From an uncultured Collinsella sp. (lineage in GTDB: Bacteria; Actinomycetota; Coriobacteriia; Coriobacteriales; Coriobacteriaceae), in NCBI GenBank assembly GCA_959026535.1, contig CAUFMB010000004.1:1-64000 (forward strand): a DNA stretch of 64,000 bases, read 5' to 3'. The position numbers and the translations under genes were made by a program. The notes under the pieces are model-generated. The model was not told the DNA's origin, did no database searches, and saw only the letters and a program-made list of their open reading frames with translations. This document shows positions 17,162-26,879 of this stretch, in pieces. Position 1 is the first letter of the stretch, and each line of letters opens with the position of its first letter.

Positions 17162-17347
17162 TTACTCCTCGACGATCTCGGTGATCGCGCCAGCGGGGCA
17201 AGCGTCCTGGCAAGCGCCACAGGCGACGCAGGAGTCCTCGTCAGCGACGGTAGCGACGTCCTGGAGCTCCAGAACGCCAGCGGGGCAGGAGTCGACGCAA
17301 ACGCCACAAGCGATGCACTCGTCGGCATCAATTACGGGATGAGCCAT
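17162..17347 (-). CDS. 2[4Fe-4S] ferredoxin
   Basis: Encodes 61 residues from ATG 17347 with AGAGGAAA upstream. Two cluster motifs, CIACGVCVDSCP and CVACGACQDACP, are arranged in the pseudo-twofold clostridial pattern; the rest of the protein is short loops and acidic residues. It serves as a low-potential cytosolic electron carrier for hydrogenases or pyruvate oxidoreductases encoded elsewhere. It is single-gene, with a terminator on its 3' side. Confidence 0.95.
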   Translation of the reverse strand: MAHPVIDADECIACGVCVDSCPAGVLELQDVATVADEDSCVACGACQDACPAGAITEIVEE

Positions 17348-17570
17348 GGTAGTTTCCTCTCTGTTGACCGACGCTACAGGCGATGCGCGCCGGTTTGATT
17401 CGGGCAAAAACATACCACGGGAGCGACCGTTTGCAATACCCTCTGACCGGCATCTTCATACCGTTCGCCGAGTATGCCAAGGTTTACTAAAAAACGTGCA
17501 GGTGGGGCCGTTGAGCTGCGTAAATGTTAGCTAAAGGTGACTTGAAATATTGAGCTATTGGGCGCGCCTG

Positions 17571-17682
17571 CGGAAAGGGCATCCCGTTATTTGGCCGAAA
17601 ACCGGGTCGCAGTTTCCGGTTGGGCCCGCTAGCGGAAACTGCGACCCGGTATCAGCTCTCAAAACGGGACGAGCTTTCCGCA
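17571..17682. repeat. Two-level nested palindrome, GGAAA/TTTCC family
   Basis: Inner perfect 18-bp arms at 17601-17618 (ACCGGGTCGCAGTTTCCG) and 17633-17650. Outer 19-bp arms at 17571-17589 and 17664-17682 have three mismatches. It shares the GGGN6TTTCC / GGAAAN6CCC layout with the tandem units at 42291-42466. It lies in the gene-free 17348-17942 stretch between the divergent ferredoxin and dnaK genes. Confidence 0.85.
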
Positions 17683-17807
17683 AGGCAGCCCCAGGCACCC
17701 TCGGACCCAAGCCTCAGCCATCTCTACATAGATCTCGATAGATTTGCCTAGAACTCAAACAGCGCATCTACCTGCGCATTTAAGAACCTAAACTCTCGGC
17801 AATAAGA

Positions 17808-17838
17808 AATCTTATATGAATTGACTTAGATTTTGTAT
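17808..17838 (+). promoter_or_regulatory. Candidate HspR-type operator/promoter motif upstream of dnaK
   Basis: Contains AATCT-N15-AGATT and TTATAT, GACTTAGATTT and GTATA blocks shared with the clpB upstream region at 26765-26797, with the same 15-base AATCT/AGATT spacing. The actinobacterial HAIR consensus (CTTGAGT-N7-ACTCAAG) is not matched literally. The role is inferred from shared occurrence at the two chaperone loci and from hspR in the dnaK operon. Confidence 0.6.
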
Positions 17839-17942
17839 ATTCCGGCCCATAAGGGGATACACTACATCCTGAAAGACAAGCCGAAACACCGCTCGGCAGA
17901 CCGCCGAGTCGGTGCAAACGCACAAGAGAGAGGGAATTTCTA

Positions 17943-19835
17943 ATGGGCAAGATTCTTGGTATCGACCTTGGTACTACTAACTCCGCAATGGCCGTCCTCG
18001 AGGGCGGTTCTCCGACCATTATCGTGAACGCCGAGGGCGACCGCACCACCCCGTCCGTCGTGGGCTTCCGTGCCGACGGCGACCGCGTCGTGGGTAAGGC
18101 CGCTAAGAACCAGGCTGTCACCAACCCCAAGAACACCGTGTTCTCCATCAAGCGCTTCATGGGCCGCAAGTACTCCGAGTGCACCTCCGAGATCAAGACC
18201 GTGCCGTACGAGGTCAAGGAGGGCCAGGGTGGCCGTGCCGTCGTCGACATCGAGGGCAAGGATTACACCGCCGAGCAGGTGAGCGCCATGACGCTCGCCA
18301 AGATGAAGGCCGACGCCGAGAAGTATCTGGGCGAGACCGTTACCGACGCCGTCATCACCGTCCCGGCCTACTTCAACGACGCCCAGCGTCAGGCCACCAA
18401 GGACGCCGGTAAGATCGCCGGCCTCAACGTCAAGCGTATCGTCAACGAGCCGACCGCTGCTGCTCTTGCCTATGGCCTGGACAAGCAGGGCACCGACCAG
18501 CGCATCCTGGTCTTCGACCTGGGCGGCGGCACCTTCGACGTCTCCATCCTCGACCTCGCCGACGGCGTGTTTGAGGTTCTGTCCACCTCGGGCGACAACC
18601 ACCTGGGCGGCGATGACTGGGATCAGCGCGTCATCGACTGGATGGCCGATAAGTTCCAGCAGGAGAACGGTGTCGACCTGCGTCAGGACCCCATGGCCCT
18701 GCAGCGTCTGAAGGAGGCCGCCGAGAACGCCAAGAAGGAGCTCTCCGCCGCCCAGCAGACCACCATCAACCTGCCGTTCATTACCATGAACCAGTCCGGC
18801 CCGCTGCACCTCAACTACACGCTGACCCGCGCCGAGTTCGAGAAGATCACCCGCGACCTGCTCGAGCGCTGCAAGCAGCCTGTCACCAACGCCCTGCGCG
18901 ACGCTAAGCTCAAGCTCTCCGATTTGACCGAGGTCATCCTCGTCGGCGGCTCCACCCGTATGCCCGCTGTCCAGGAGCTCGTCAAGACCATGACCGGCAA
19001 GCAGCCCAACATGTCCGTGAACCCCGACGAGGTCGTTGCCGACGGTGCTGCCGTCCAGGGCGGCGTGCTCACCGGCGACGTCGAGGGCATCCTGCTGCTC
19101 GACGTTACCCCGCTGTCGCTGGGCGTCGAGACCATGGGCGGCATCATGACCAAGATGATCGACCGCAACACCACGATCCCGACCTCCAAGACCGAGGTCT
19201 ACTCCACCGCTGCCGACAACCAGACCAGCGTCGAGATCAACGTGCTCCAGGGCGAGCGCGAGCTTGCCCGCGACAACAAGTCGCTCGGTAAGTTCCAGCT
19301 GACCGGCATCCCGGCTGCCCGCCGCGGCGTGCCGCAGATCGAGGTCACTTTCGACATCGACGCCAACGGCATCGTCAAGGTCTCCGCTAAGGACAAGGGC
19401 ACCGGCAAGGAGCAGCAGATCACCATTTCCGGCTCCACCGCTCTGTCCGACGACGAAGTCGATCGTATGGTCAAGGACGCCGAGGCTCATGCCGAGGAGG
19501 ACAAGAAGCAGAAGGAAGAGGTCGAGGTCCGCAACCAGACCGACAGCCTGTGCTACTCCACCGAGCAGACCCTCAACGAGCTGGGCGACAAGGTTTCCGC
19601 CGACGTGAAGTCCAAGGCCGAGGCCGCTATCGCCGACGCCAAGAAGGCGCTCGAGGGCTCTGACGTCGAGGCCATCAAGGCCGCCGGCGAGTCCCTGCAG
19701 TCCGTGGCCTACGAGCTGGCCCAGGTTGTCTACGCCGACGCTCAGCAGCAGACCGACGGTGCCGCCGGCGCCCAGCCTGCCGACGATGACGTCGTCGACG
19801 CCGACTACGAGGTTGTGGACGACGAGGACAAGTAA
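17943..19835 (+). CDS. dnaK: Chaperone DnaK (Hsp70)
   Basis: Encodes 630 residues. The N-terminal ATPase has [13 protein letters not shown], the connect motif [11 protein letters not shown] and [10 protein letters not shown]. The substrate domain starts near the linker [11 protein letters not shown] (around residue 380). An Ala/Asp/Val-rich tail ends in [17 protein letters not shown], as in actinobacterial DnaK. Binds and refolds proteins with DnaJ and the exchange factor GrpE, both encoded next. First gene of the heat-shock operon. Confidence 0.98.
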   Translation: MGKILGIDLGTTNSAMAVLEGGSPTIIVNAEGDRTTPSVVGFRADGDRVVGKAAKNQAVTNPKNTVFSIKRFMGRKYSECTSEIKTVPYEVKEGQGGRAVVDIEGKDYTAEQVSAMTLAKMKADAEKYLGETVTDAVITVPAYFNDAQRQATKDAGKIAGLNVKRIVNEPTAAALAYGLDKQGTDQRILVFDLGGGTFDVSILDLADGVFEVLSTSGDNHLGGDDWDQRVIDWMADKFQQENGVDLRQDPMALQRLKEAAENAKKELSAAQQTTINLPFITMNQSGPLHLNYTLTRAEFEKITRDLLERCKQPVTNALRDAKLKLSDLTEVILVGGSTRMPAVQELVKTMTGKQPNMSVNPDEVVADGAAVQGGVLTGDVEGILLLDVTPLSLGVETMGGIMTKMIDRNTTIPTSKTEVYSTAADNQTSVEINVLQGERELARDNKSLGKFQLTGIPAARRGVPQIEVTFDIDANGIVKVSAKDKGTGKEQQITISGSTALSDDEVDRMVKDAEAHAEEDKKQKEEVEVRNQTDSLCYSTEQTLNELGDKVSADVKSKAEAAIADAKKALEGSDVEAIKAAGESLQSVAYELAQVVYADAQQQTDGAAGAQPADDDVVDADYEVVDDEDK

Positions 19836-19837
19836 TC

Positions 19838-20680
19838 ATGTCCGCCCGTAAAGCTCGCACGGAGGCGGCCGCCGTTGGTGCCGCCCCCGTTGACTCTGAG
19901 GAGAAGGACGTGAAGATTCCCGTAGAGGCCGCAGACGTTACCGAGGCCAACGAGGCCCCGGCCGCCGAGGCTGCCGAGAACCAAGTAGAGGATTCTAACA
20001 AGGAGGCGACGATGACCGAGGACGAGATGGTGGAAGCCGCTATCCGCGCCGGTGAGGAAGCCGCCGACAACGACTTTAAGCTCAAGTTCGAGCAGGCTCA
20101 GAAAGAGCTTGCCGACGTGCGCAACGAGCTCGATGCTGCGGCAGAGGCTCAGAAGGCCGCCGAGGACAAGGCAAAGGACGCCACCGAGCGCACCGCCCGT
20201 CTGCAGGCCGACTGGGAGAACTTCCGTCGCCGCACCGCCAATGAGCGTATCGCCGAGCGCGAGCGCGCGACCGAGAAGCTCGTCACCGCGCTGCTGCCGG
20301 TGGTCGACGATATCGAGCGTGCGATCGACCATGCCCGCAGCCAGGAGCTTGCCGACGACTTTAAGCAGTTCGTCGACGGTGTCGACGCGGTGCATGCCAA
20401 GCTGCTCGATGTGTTTGCGCACGAGGGCGTTGAGCCCATCGACCCCAAGGGCGAGGCGTTCGATCCGCTCGAGCACCAAGCCGTGGGTCGCGTCGAGGAC
20501 GCGTCGCAGTACGATGAGACCGTCAACGACGTGTACCAGAAGGGCTACCGCATGGCGGATCGCATCCTGCGTTCCGCGATGGTGACGGTGACCTACGGCG
20601 GCGAGAAACGCCCCGCACCGGAGCCCGAAGCGGCGCCCGAGGATGCTGCGGCCGATACGGCCGAGAGCACCGAGGAGTAA
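19838..20680 (+). CDS. grpE: Nucleotide exchange factor GrpE
   Basis: Encodes 280 residues from ATG 19838, two bases after dnaK. A coiled-coil (about residues 80-130) precedes the conserved RLQADWENFRRRTANE, and the beta-wing domain includes VGRVEDASQYDETVNDVYQKGYR. The first ~58 residues are acidic and Ala-rich and not part of the GrpE core. An internal in-frame ATG at 20012 has a near-perfect ribosome site (AAGGAGG, five bases upstream) and would yield a 222-residue protein, closer to ordinary GrpE size. Either or both starts may be used. Confidence 0.95.
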   Translation: MSARKARTEAAAVGAAPVDSEEKDVKIPVEAADVTEANEAPAAEAAENQVEDSNKEATMTEDEMVEAAIRAGEEAADNDFKLKFEQAQKELADVRNELDAAAEAQKAAEDKAKDATERTARLQADWENFRRRTANERIAERERATEKLVTALLPVVDDIERAIDHARSQELADDFKQFVDGVDAVHAKLLDVFAHEGVEPIDPKGEAFDPLEHQAVGRVEDASQYDETVNDVYQKGYRMADRILRSAMVTVTYGGEKRPAPEPEAAPEDAAADTAESTEE

Positions 20681-20684
20681 TTGA

Positions 20685-20717
20685 GAAGGGCCCCGGGGCA
20701 ACACCCGGGGCCCTTTC
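20685..20717 (+). terminator. Intra-operon hairpin between grpE and dnaJ
   Basis: AGGGCCCCGGG pairs with CCCGGGGCCCT around a short loop, followed by TTCT. It is a strong stem with only a weak T-tract, so it may attenuate rather than fully stop transcription into dnaJ-hspR. Confidence 0.65.
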
Positions 20718-20787
20718 TGGCCTAGTGCCATATGAAAGCATGAGCCGCCGCCCGCTGGGCGGCGGATGAAACAGGAGAGGAGCTACG

Positions 20788-21753
20788 ATGGCTGCAGGCA
20801 AAACCTTCTATGACATCCTGGGCGTATCCAAGAGCGCCTCCGACAAAGAGATCAAGAGCGCGTTTCGCAAGCTCGCGCAAAAATATCACCCCGATGCCGG
20901 CGGTGACGAGGCCAAGTTCAAGGAGATCAGCGAGGCCTACGAGACGCTTTCGGACGAGAAGAAGCGCAAAGAGTACGACCAGATGCTCATGTTTGGCGGC
21001 ATGCCGGGCGCGGGCGGCGCGTATGGCGGCGGCTACGGTGCCGGCGCGGGTGCCAGCGGCTGGGGCGACATCTTCGACAGCATCTTTAGCGGCAACGGCG
21101 CCTGGGGCAGCGATTGGGGCTCGGGCTTTGCCGGGGCTGCGGGCGCTGCCGGTGCCGGCGCGGGTCGCAGCCGTGCTCGCAAGGGCGGCGACCTGTCGCT
21201 GACCGTCGATGTGACGGCCGAGGACGCGTTTCGCGGCGTGACGCACAAGGTCACCTATCGCATTCCCTCGACAGGCGAGCAGCAGACCATTACGGTCTCG
21301 GTGCCCGCGGGCGCGGTCGACGGCGGCAAGCTACGCTACAAGCGTCGCGGCGAGTATGGCGTTGCCGGCGGCGAGCGCGGCGACCTGGTCGTGACCACGC
21401 ATGTGGAGGAGCACCCGCTGTTTAAGCGCAAGGGTGCCGATGTGACCATGGAGGTGCCGATCTCGGTCTACGAGGCGGCGCTCGGCTGCACGGTTGATGT
21501 GCCCACGCCCGGCGGCGCGACGGTTCGTCTGAAGGTGCCCGCTGGCACCCAGACGGGCAAGAAGTTCCGCTTTAAGGAGATGGGTGCGCCCGACGTCAAG
21601 CACCGTGGCCGCACAGGCGCGCTGCTCGTCGAAATCAAGGTACAGGTCCCCACGAACCTGTCCGATGACGAGCGCGATGCTATGACCAAGCTGCGCGAGG
21701 CCGACACGCGCGATTATCGCGAGAAGGTCAACCGTTACAAGGCGACGTACTAG
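20788..21753 (+). CDS. dnaJ: DnaJ-family co-chaperone lacking the zinc finger
   Basis: Encodes 321 residues. The J domain (residues 5-70) has the HPD motif ([11 protein letters not shown]), followed by a Gly/Ala/Phe-rich linker (~75-140). Two beta-barrel substrate domains come next ([65 protein letters not shown]). The four CxxCxGxG zinc repeats of classical DnaJ are absent, making this a class B (CbpA-like) protein. Stimulates DnaK ATPase; lies between grpE and hspR as in other actinobacteria. Confidence 0.95.
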   Translation: MAAGKTFYDILGVSKSASDKEIKSAFRKLAQKYHPDAGGDEAKFKEISEAYETLSDEKKRKEYDQMLMFGGMPGAGGAYGGGYGAGAGASGWGDIFDSIFSGNGAWGSDWGSGFAGAAGAAGAGAGRSRARKGGDLSLTVDVTAEDAFRGVTHKVTYRIPSTGEQQTITVSVPAGAVDGGKLRYKRRGEYGVAGGERGDLVVTTHVEEHPLFKRKGADVTMEVPISVYEAALGCTVDVPTPGGATVRLKVPAGTQTGKKFRFKEMGAPDVKHRGRTGALLVEIKVQVPTNLSDDERDAMTKLREADTRDYREKVNRYKATY

Positions 21754-21825
21754 GGCGGTCGTGGCGCACACCCGCGCCCGCGGGCTTATGATGGACGATA
21801 ACGAGACGGAAAGGGGTCAGGTAGC

Positions 21826-22242
21826 ATGGCCGAGGACAATAGGAATAAACCGCTGTACATGATCAGCGTGGCGGCCGAGTTGACCGGCATGCATCCGCAG
21901 ACTCTGCGCGTCTACGAGTCCAAGGGCCTGGTGAACCCCCAGCGCTCGGGCGGCAACACGCGTCTGTATTCGCGTGCCGATATCGAGCGCCTGGAGCTCA
22001 TCAACCAGCTGACCGACGAGGGCATCAACCTTGCCGGCGTGGTGCGCATCCTCGATATGAAGGAGCGTGCCGAGGAGCGCGAGCGCGAGAACGAAAAGCT
22101 CCGCGCCCGCGTGCGCCAGCTCGAGGACGAGCTGCACGAGTACAAGATGCAGAAGAAGATCACCGCCCTGGCCCCGCGCGACGGCTCAGTTAACCCCGAA
22201 CAGGTCATGCGCAAGCTGCTGGGTGCCGGCGGGGATTTGTAG
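21826..22242 (+). CDS. hspR: Heat-shock repressor HspR (MerR family)
   Basis: Encodes 138 residues. The MerR winged helix occupies residues ~10-75 (AAELTGMHPQTLRVYESKGLV; SGGNTRLYSRADIERLELI). A long coiled coil follows (~80-115) and a short C-terminus. In actinobacteria HspR represses dnaK and clpB operons with DnaK as corepressor. It ends the dnaK operon here. The last base of its stop codon is the first base of a nested-hairpin repeat. Confidence 0.94.
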   Translation: MAEDNRNKPLYMISVAAELTGMHPQTLRVYESKGLVNPQRSGGNTRLYSRADIERLELINQLTDEGINLAGVVRILDMKERAEERERENEKLRARVRQLEDELHEYKMQKKITALAPRDGSVNPEQVMRKLLGAGGDL

Positions 22243-22412
22243 TTACGCGGTTTTACCAAACCGCGTAACGGGCCGACGCTGCGCGCCGCCCAGAGCGACA
22301 ATTTGTCATTCAAAAGGCAAGGCATGACCAGAAGGTCTATGCCTTGCCTTTTCCATGCCAACTTGTTCGCTCTGGACGTCGCTCGCTGTCCGTCCTCTAC
22401 CTGCGGCGTTGC
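22242..22412. repeat. Nested-hairpin intergenic repeat, copy 2
   Basis: Same architecture as 791-963: a 12-bp hairpin at 22242-22269 with loop TACC, an outer stem pairing 22284-22298 with 22367-22381 (two mismatches), an inner hairpin around 22312-22351, and the conserved tail GCTCGCTGTCCGTCCTCTAC. Stem bases differ from copy 1 but complementarity is kept. It follows the hspR stop directly. The remaining 22413-22630 has a half-copy of the GGGGACGTTCTTAA repeat near 22434-22461 and no gene. Confidence 0.8.
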
Positions 22413-22630
22413 CTTGCTCCGGATGCGGTAGTCATTGGGGACGTTCTTAAATGACTAGTCGAGAGGGACGCTCTTGCACCAAATCTTCCGACCCACACTG
22501 GGTTCGTCCTTTACTTTACTGAGATAAAGTGAACGTGTAGATTCGTAACCAACTCGCAACCGTTCTATGGCACGATATTGAACGAATGTATGCTATGCGC
22601 CCAAATCTTTTGGGCAGAGTGGGAGACAGT

Positions 22631-24931
22631 ATGGTCAAGCTGTACGAGGACGGCATCTACCTGCGTAACGGCAGCGAGGTTGTGCCTGAGGCCGAGGCTG
22701 CCGAGCGCGGTATTACGCAGACGCCCGAGGATGCCAAGCGCGGCACCATCGCGTATTCGATCCTCCAGGCACACAATACGTCCGGCGACCCCGAGGCGCT
22801 CAAGATTCGCTTCGACGCCATGGCGAGCCACGACATCACCTTTGTCGGCATCATCCAGACGGCGCGCGCCTCGGGCATGGAGCAGTTCCCGCTGCCCTAC
22901 GTGCTCACCAACTGCCACAACTCGCTGTGCGCCGTGGGCGGCACCATCAACGAGGACGACCACGTCTTTGGCCTTTCCGCGGCCAAGAAGTACGGCGGCA
23001 TCTTCGTTCCGCCGCACATCGCCGTCATCCATTCCTTTATGCGTGAGAACTTCGCCGGCTGCGGCAAGATGATCCTGGGTTCCGACTCGCACACCCGCTA
23101 CGGCGCTCTGGGCACCATGGCCGTGGGCGAGGGCGGCGGCGAGCTGGCAAAGCAGCTGCTGCGCGACACCTACGACGTTGCCTATCCCGGCGTCGTTGCC
23201 ATCTACCTCACGGGCGCCCCGCGCCCCGGCGTTGGCCCGCACGACGTGGCGCTCGCCATCATCCGTGCCGTCTTTGCCAAGGGTTACGTTAAGAATAAGG
23301 TCATGGAGTTCGTGGGCCCGGGCATCGCGAACATGACGACCGATTACCGCAACGGCGTCGACGTCATGACCACCGAGACCACCTGCCTGTCGAGCATCTG
23401 GGCCACCGACGAGGACACGCACGCGTTTTTGACCATGCACGGTCGCGGCGAGGACTACCGCGAGCTCAAGCCCGCCGATGTTGCCTACTACGACGGCTGC
23501 GTCGAAGTCGATCTGTCGAGTATCAAGCCCATGATCGCGTTGCCGTTCCATCCTTCTAACGGCTTTGAGATCGACGAGCTCAACGAGAACCTCGAGGACA
23601 TCCTGCATGAGGTGGAGCTCGAGGCCGCCAAGATCGGCGAGGGCAAGACGCACTTTAGCCTGCTCGACAAGATCGTCGACGGCAAGCTGCACGTGCAGCA
23701 GGGCGTTATCGCCGGCTGCTCGGGCGGCAATTACGACTCCGTGGTCCAGGCTGCCCGTGTGCTCAAGGGCGCCAACACCGGCTGCGGCGAGTTCTCGCTG
23801 TCGGTCTATCCCACGAGCCAGCCCGTGGCACTCGAGCTTACACGCCGCGGCTATATCTACGACCTTATGGAGGCTGGCGCGATCGTGCGCACGGCGTTCT
23901 GCGGCCCGTGTTTCGGTGCCGGCGACACGCCCGCTAACAACGGCCTGTCCATCCGCCACACCACGCGCAACTTCCCCAACCGTGAGGGTTCCAAGCCGGG
24001 CAATGGCCAGCTGAGTGCGGTGGCCCTGATGGACGCCCGCTCCATTGCGGCGACGGCTGCCAACGGCGGCGTCCTGACGCCGGCGACCGACCTGCCCGAG
24101 GAGACCTGGGACGAGGCCTGCGAGTACACCTTTGACGACGCGCCGTACAAGAAGCGCGTGTACTGGGGCTTTGGCAAGGCTGAGCCGGCCGACGAGCTGG
24201 TCGAAGGCCCCAACATCAAGCCGTGGCCCGCGATGGAGCCTCTCGGCGACGATATCCTGCTCAAGGTGTGCTCCAAGATCATGGACCCGGTCACTACGAC
24301 TGACGAGCTCATTCCCTCGGGCGAGACGAGCTCCTTCCGCTCCAACCCGCTGGGCCTGGCCGAGTTTACGCTCAGCCGCCGCGACCCTGCCTACGTGGGC
24401 CGCTCCAAGGAGGTCGACGCCGTGGAGAAGCGCCGCGTCGCCGGCGAGTCCGCGGGCGACTTGGCCGCGCTCGATGCCGAGCTTGCCGGCGTGTTTGAGG
24501 CGCTGGCTGGCGCGGGTGTCGCGGCAGATGCCAAGGCGACCGAGTATGGTTCGATGCTCTACGCCAAGAAGCCCGGCGACGGTTCTGCTCGCGAGCAGGC
24601 TGCAAGCTGCCAGCGCGTGATCGGCGGCCTGGCCAACATCGTCCACGAGTACGCCACCAAGCGCTATCGCTCCAACGTGATGAACTGGGGCATGGTGCCC
24701 TTCCAGATGGAGGCCGATCCCAACTTTGAGGTGGGCGACTACGTCTTCGTGCCGGGCATCCGCGCCGCGCTCGACGGCGACCTCAAGAACATCGCTGCCT
24801 ACGTGGTCCGTGCCGACGGTGCGGTTGAGCAGATTGAGCTCTACATCGCCGATATGACGGCCGAGGAGCGTGCCATCGTCAAGGCCGGCTGCCTGATCAA
24901 CTACAACAAGTTCAAGGCCGCTGCCGAGTAA
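22631..24931 (+). CDS. Aconitase-family hydratase (YbhJ-like)
   Basis: Encodes 766 residues from ATG 22631, which follows GGGAGACAGT; a further upstream in-frame start at 22586 has no ribosome site. The protein belongs to the aconitase superfamily. The catalytic-site segment [21 protein letters not shown] is present, the first cluster Cys is in [11 protein letters not shown], and the paired cluster Cys in [18 protein letters not shown] swivel domain follows (~600-766). Length and overall pattern fit the YbhJ-type hydratases rather than citric-cycle AcnA/AcnB; the substrate is unknown. Monocistronic, with a strong palindrome after the stop. Confidence 0.88.
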   Translation: MVKLYEDGIYLRNGSEVVPEAEAAERGITQTPEDAKRGTIAYSILQAHNTSGDPEALKIRFDAMASHDITFVGIIQTARASGMEQFPLPYVLTNCHNSLCAVGGTINEDDHVFGLSAAKKYGGIFVPPHIAVIHSFMRENFAGCGKMILGSDSHTRYGALGTMAVGEGGGELAKQLLRDTYDVAYPGVVAIYLTGAPRPGVGPHDVALAIIRAVFAKGYVKNKVMEFVGPGIANMTTDYRNGVDVMTTETTCLSSIWATDEDTHAFLTMHGRGEDYRELKPADVAYYDGCVEVDLSSIKPMIALPFHPSNGFEIDELNENLEDILHEVELEAAKIGEGKTHFSLLDKIVDGKLHVQQGVIAGCSGGNYDSVVQAARVLKGANTGCGEFSLSVYPTSQPVALELTRRGYIYDLMEAGAIVRTAFCGPCFGAGDTPANNGLSIRHTTRNFPNREGSKPGNGQLSAVALMDARSIAATAANGGVLTPATDLPEETWDEACEYTFDDAPYKKRVYWGFGKAEPADELVEGPNIKPWPAMEPLGDDILLKVCSKIMDPVTTTDELIPSGETSSFRSNPLGLAEFTLSRRDPAYVGRSKEVDAVEKRRVAGESAGDLAALDAELAGVFEALAGAGVAADAKATEYGSMLYAKKPGDGSAREQAASCQRVIGGLANIVHEYATKRYRSNVMNWGMVPFQMEADPNFEVGDYVFVPGIRAALDGDLKNIAAYVVRADGAVEQIELYIADMTAEERAIVKAGCLINYNKFKAAAE

Positions 24932-24946
24932 CGCACTTAATTGTCC

Positions 24947-25020
24947 GCCCGGGGCTTACCCTTTCTCGCCCGCTCACGCGCTTCGCGAGGGTCGCGTTCG
25001 GGAAAGGGTAAGCCCCGGGC
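24947..25020. repeat. 19-bp-arm palindrome downstream of the hydratase
   Basis: Arms GCCCGGGGCTTACCCTTTC (24947-24965) and its exact complement (25002-25020) enclose a 36-base loop rich in CGCG pairs. It begins 15 bases after the stop, so it may terminate the hydratase transcript, but no T-run follows. Confidence 0.85.
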
Positions 25021-25028
25021 TACATTCT

Positions 25029-25333
25029 TGCGTTCTCGTTGGGTCTTGAGGGACGCTAATAAACAGACTTGCTTGATGCCGCCTCTGTTATCGGGGCGGC
25101 TTCTTTTGTCGAAAACCACCATGAAGGGGTAGGCGCCTTTGCGGTGGTTCCGTTTGTCTCGACCTGTAACATCTGGGCCCCTATTTGACGAGCGGCTGTT
25201 ACAGATTGAGACAAACAATCGCCGCCGATCATTTCATCTCGATCTGTAACATCTAGGATTGAAAAGGGCCGCTAGATGTTACAGATCGAGACAGTGGAAC
25301 ATCGGAACCGAAACCACCACAAAGGTGCCTGCC
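25029..25333. repeat. Long palindrome-rich direct repeat, left copy
   Basis: Aligns over most of its length with 26359-26706. It contains a GCGTTCTCGTTGGGTCT start, a GCTTGATGCCGCCTC-GGGGCGGC hairpin with a T-run, a CCACC...GGTGG hairpin, and two ~60-base palindromes with arms of TGTCTCGAYCTGTAACA type (25154-25216 and 25236-25293). A third partial module (ACCACCACAAAGGTGCCTG) starts at 25314, ending near the 3' end of the minus-strand gene. No coding capacity is convincing in 24932-25343. Confidence 0.85.
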
Positions 25334-25343
25334 TGGCGGGTCC

Positions 25344-25991
25344 TTATTTCGATGGGGCCCAGGTTATTTCATCGTCAAATAGCCAAGTGCGTGCTGAGCC
25401 ACTGTCGCGCGCTGTCTGTGGATCGGGCTCGCAAGTTTGTTCGTAGGCATCTTCGGTACACCGATCCATAAAATCGACGACTGCCGTCTGGTCGCCTTCC
25501 ATGACGTAGATCACGTTGCCATCCGAGATATAGACTCCCGGCCCTTCGTTGTCCACGTAGCCGGGGTCGTATGAAACGTTGCACAGTCTGCTCCCGTTTG
25601 CCGCATCGAGTTCAAGGGTCGAATAATACCCGCCATTCATTTGGCCTTTCTTGGCTCGATATATTGCGGCGCCGTACCATCGCTTAAATGTCTTGCCTTT
25701 GAGTAAACTGGTTGCCTTGCCGATAAGCTGCTCATCTTGGGTATAGCGCGTGGCTCCAAGTTCGATTCGGGGATAGTTACTGACCCCAAGCGCTGCGGGC
25801 GTACCGTCGAAATCGACGGTGATTGAATCGGGTTTGACGATATCGGTGAGGATTTCGATGGGGTAGCTTACGGTTTCAACCGCCGCCTGCGTTGCCGAGG
25901 CAGGGAGAAATGCGAGATAGATAATGCCCACGCCGACTGCGGTAATTGCAAACGCTAAGACGAGCAGGCCGATATAGGTGGAGCGTTTCAC
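25344..25991 (-). CDS. Membrane-anchored protein of unknown function
   Basis: Encodes 215 residues from GTG 25991 (AGAGG nine bases upstream); an in-frame TTG at 26012 is less likely. One N-terminal hydrophobic helix (GLLVLAFAITAVGVGIIYLAFL, about residues 6-27) is followed by an extracytoplasmic domain with several Tyr/Gly-rich strands (FKRWYGAAIY, GGYYSTLELD, GPGVYISDGN). The GC content is visibly lower than in the neighbours. It is flanked by two copies of a long palindrome-rich repeat, which hints at acquisition or local rearrangement. No family recognised. Confidence 0.75.
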   Translation of the reverse strand: MKRSTYIGLLVLAFAITAVGVGIIYLAFLPASATQAAVETVSYPIEILTDIVKPDSITVDFDGTPAALGVSNYPRIELGATRYTQDEQLIGKATSLLKGKTFKRWYGAAIYRAKKGQMNGGYYSTLELDAANGSRLCNVSYDPGYVDNEGPGVYISDGNVIYVMEGDQTAVVDFMDRCTEDAYEQTCEPDPQTARDSGSARTWLFDDEITWAPSK

Positions 25992-26358
25992 GGTGGGGCA
26001 CCTCTCATGCAATATGCAATCATTAAGATAAATGATACAAGCTTACGACAATATTCAAAAGAAAGCAACCGCCCGGAATGAGAGGGCTAAAAGGCCCTAT
26101 TGGGCTTCGATTTGATCTCTAATAGGAATATTTGCCTCCCCTCATTCTGGGCGAGGGGTCAAAATTGAGTTCACGAGTTTTGTGCAATACTATTCTCACT
26201 AAACCCGCTATTTTCACTATAAGCACTATAAAAACGACAGGGACGATGACGAGAACAATGTGGCGTGCGATAGCTAAGCCGTTTAAGCCGGACTCTGACC
26301 TTGAATCTCTGCCTCTATCTGTGCGAACGGGCTATTGTCGGTTCTCGATTCCATCACT

Positions 26359-26706
26359 GCGTTCTCGTTGGGTCTGGGGATCGCCAAACGTAGACTGGGC
26401 TTGATACCGCCTCTTTTTATTGGGGCGGTTTCTTTGTTGGACCACCACGAAGGTGCCTGTCCCCTTTGTGGTGGTTTTCGGTCTGTCTCGATCTGTAACA
26501 TCTTGGCCGCTAAAAGTGGGCCTGGTGTTACGGATTTAGATTTTCGATTCGGGTGTCTTCTGTTTGTCTCAATCTGTAACAGGTAGAGCTCTATTTGCCG
26601 AGTAGTTGTTACAGATTGAGACAAGCGGGCGCCGCTGGTCATTTCATCTTGATTTGTAACATCTGGAGCCATAAACAGTCGCTAGATGTTACAGATTGAG
26701 ATAGTA
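26359..26706. repeat. Long palindrome-rich direct repeat, right copy
   Basis: Same modules and order as 25029-25333, plus one extra palindrome module (26484-26540). Palindromes with TCTCRATCTGTAACA-type arms lie at 26562-26623 and 26649-26701. The hairpin TACCGCC...GGGGCGGT with T-run is at 26405-26435, and CCACCACGAAGG / CCTTTGTGGTGG at 26442-26475. The rest of 25992-26879 contains no supported gene; 26040-26358 is AT-rich and featureless. Confidence 0.85.
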
Positions 26707-26764
26707 AGGGGACGAGACTGTAGCGGGTGAGCGTGCCTGCTCCCTATCACTTAATCACTCAGAA

Positions 26765-26797
26765 AATCTTATATATAGAGACTTAGATTTGTGTATA
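26765..26797 (+). promoter_or_regulatory. Candidate HspR-type operator/promoter motif upstream of clpB
   Basis: Shares with the dnaK upstream motif (17808-17838) the AATCTTATAT block, five divergent bases, then GACTTAGATTT and GTATA. AATCT-N15-AGATT spacing is identical. It lies 83 bases before the clpB start. Confidence 0.6.
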
Positions 26798-26879
26798 AGA
26801 TCGCGCAAAGCTGGCAACAATACTTCTCGAACAACGTGAAGCCGCCCCGTAGGGCGGCCACCCCAAGAGAGGTGATTCC

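Noticed and set aside
22565..24646. Very long open frame antisense to the hydratase gene
   Set aside because: It mirrors the codon bias of the aconitase-family gene on the other strand, has no recognisable protein motif and no ribosome site; typical shadow in high-GC DNA.
26132..26404. Small open frames in the AT-rich gap before clpB
   Set aside because: No ribosome site, no conserved-looking sequence, and they run into the repeat region.
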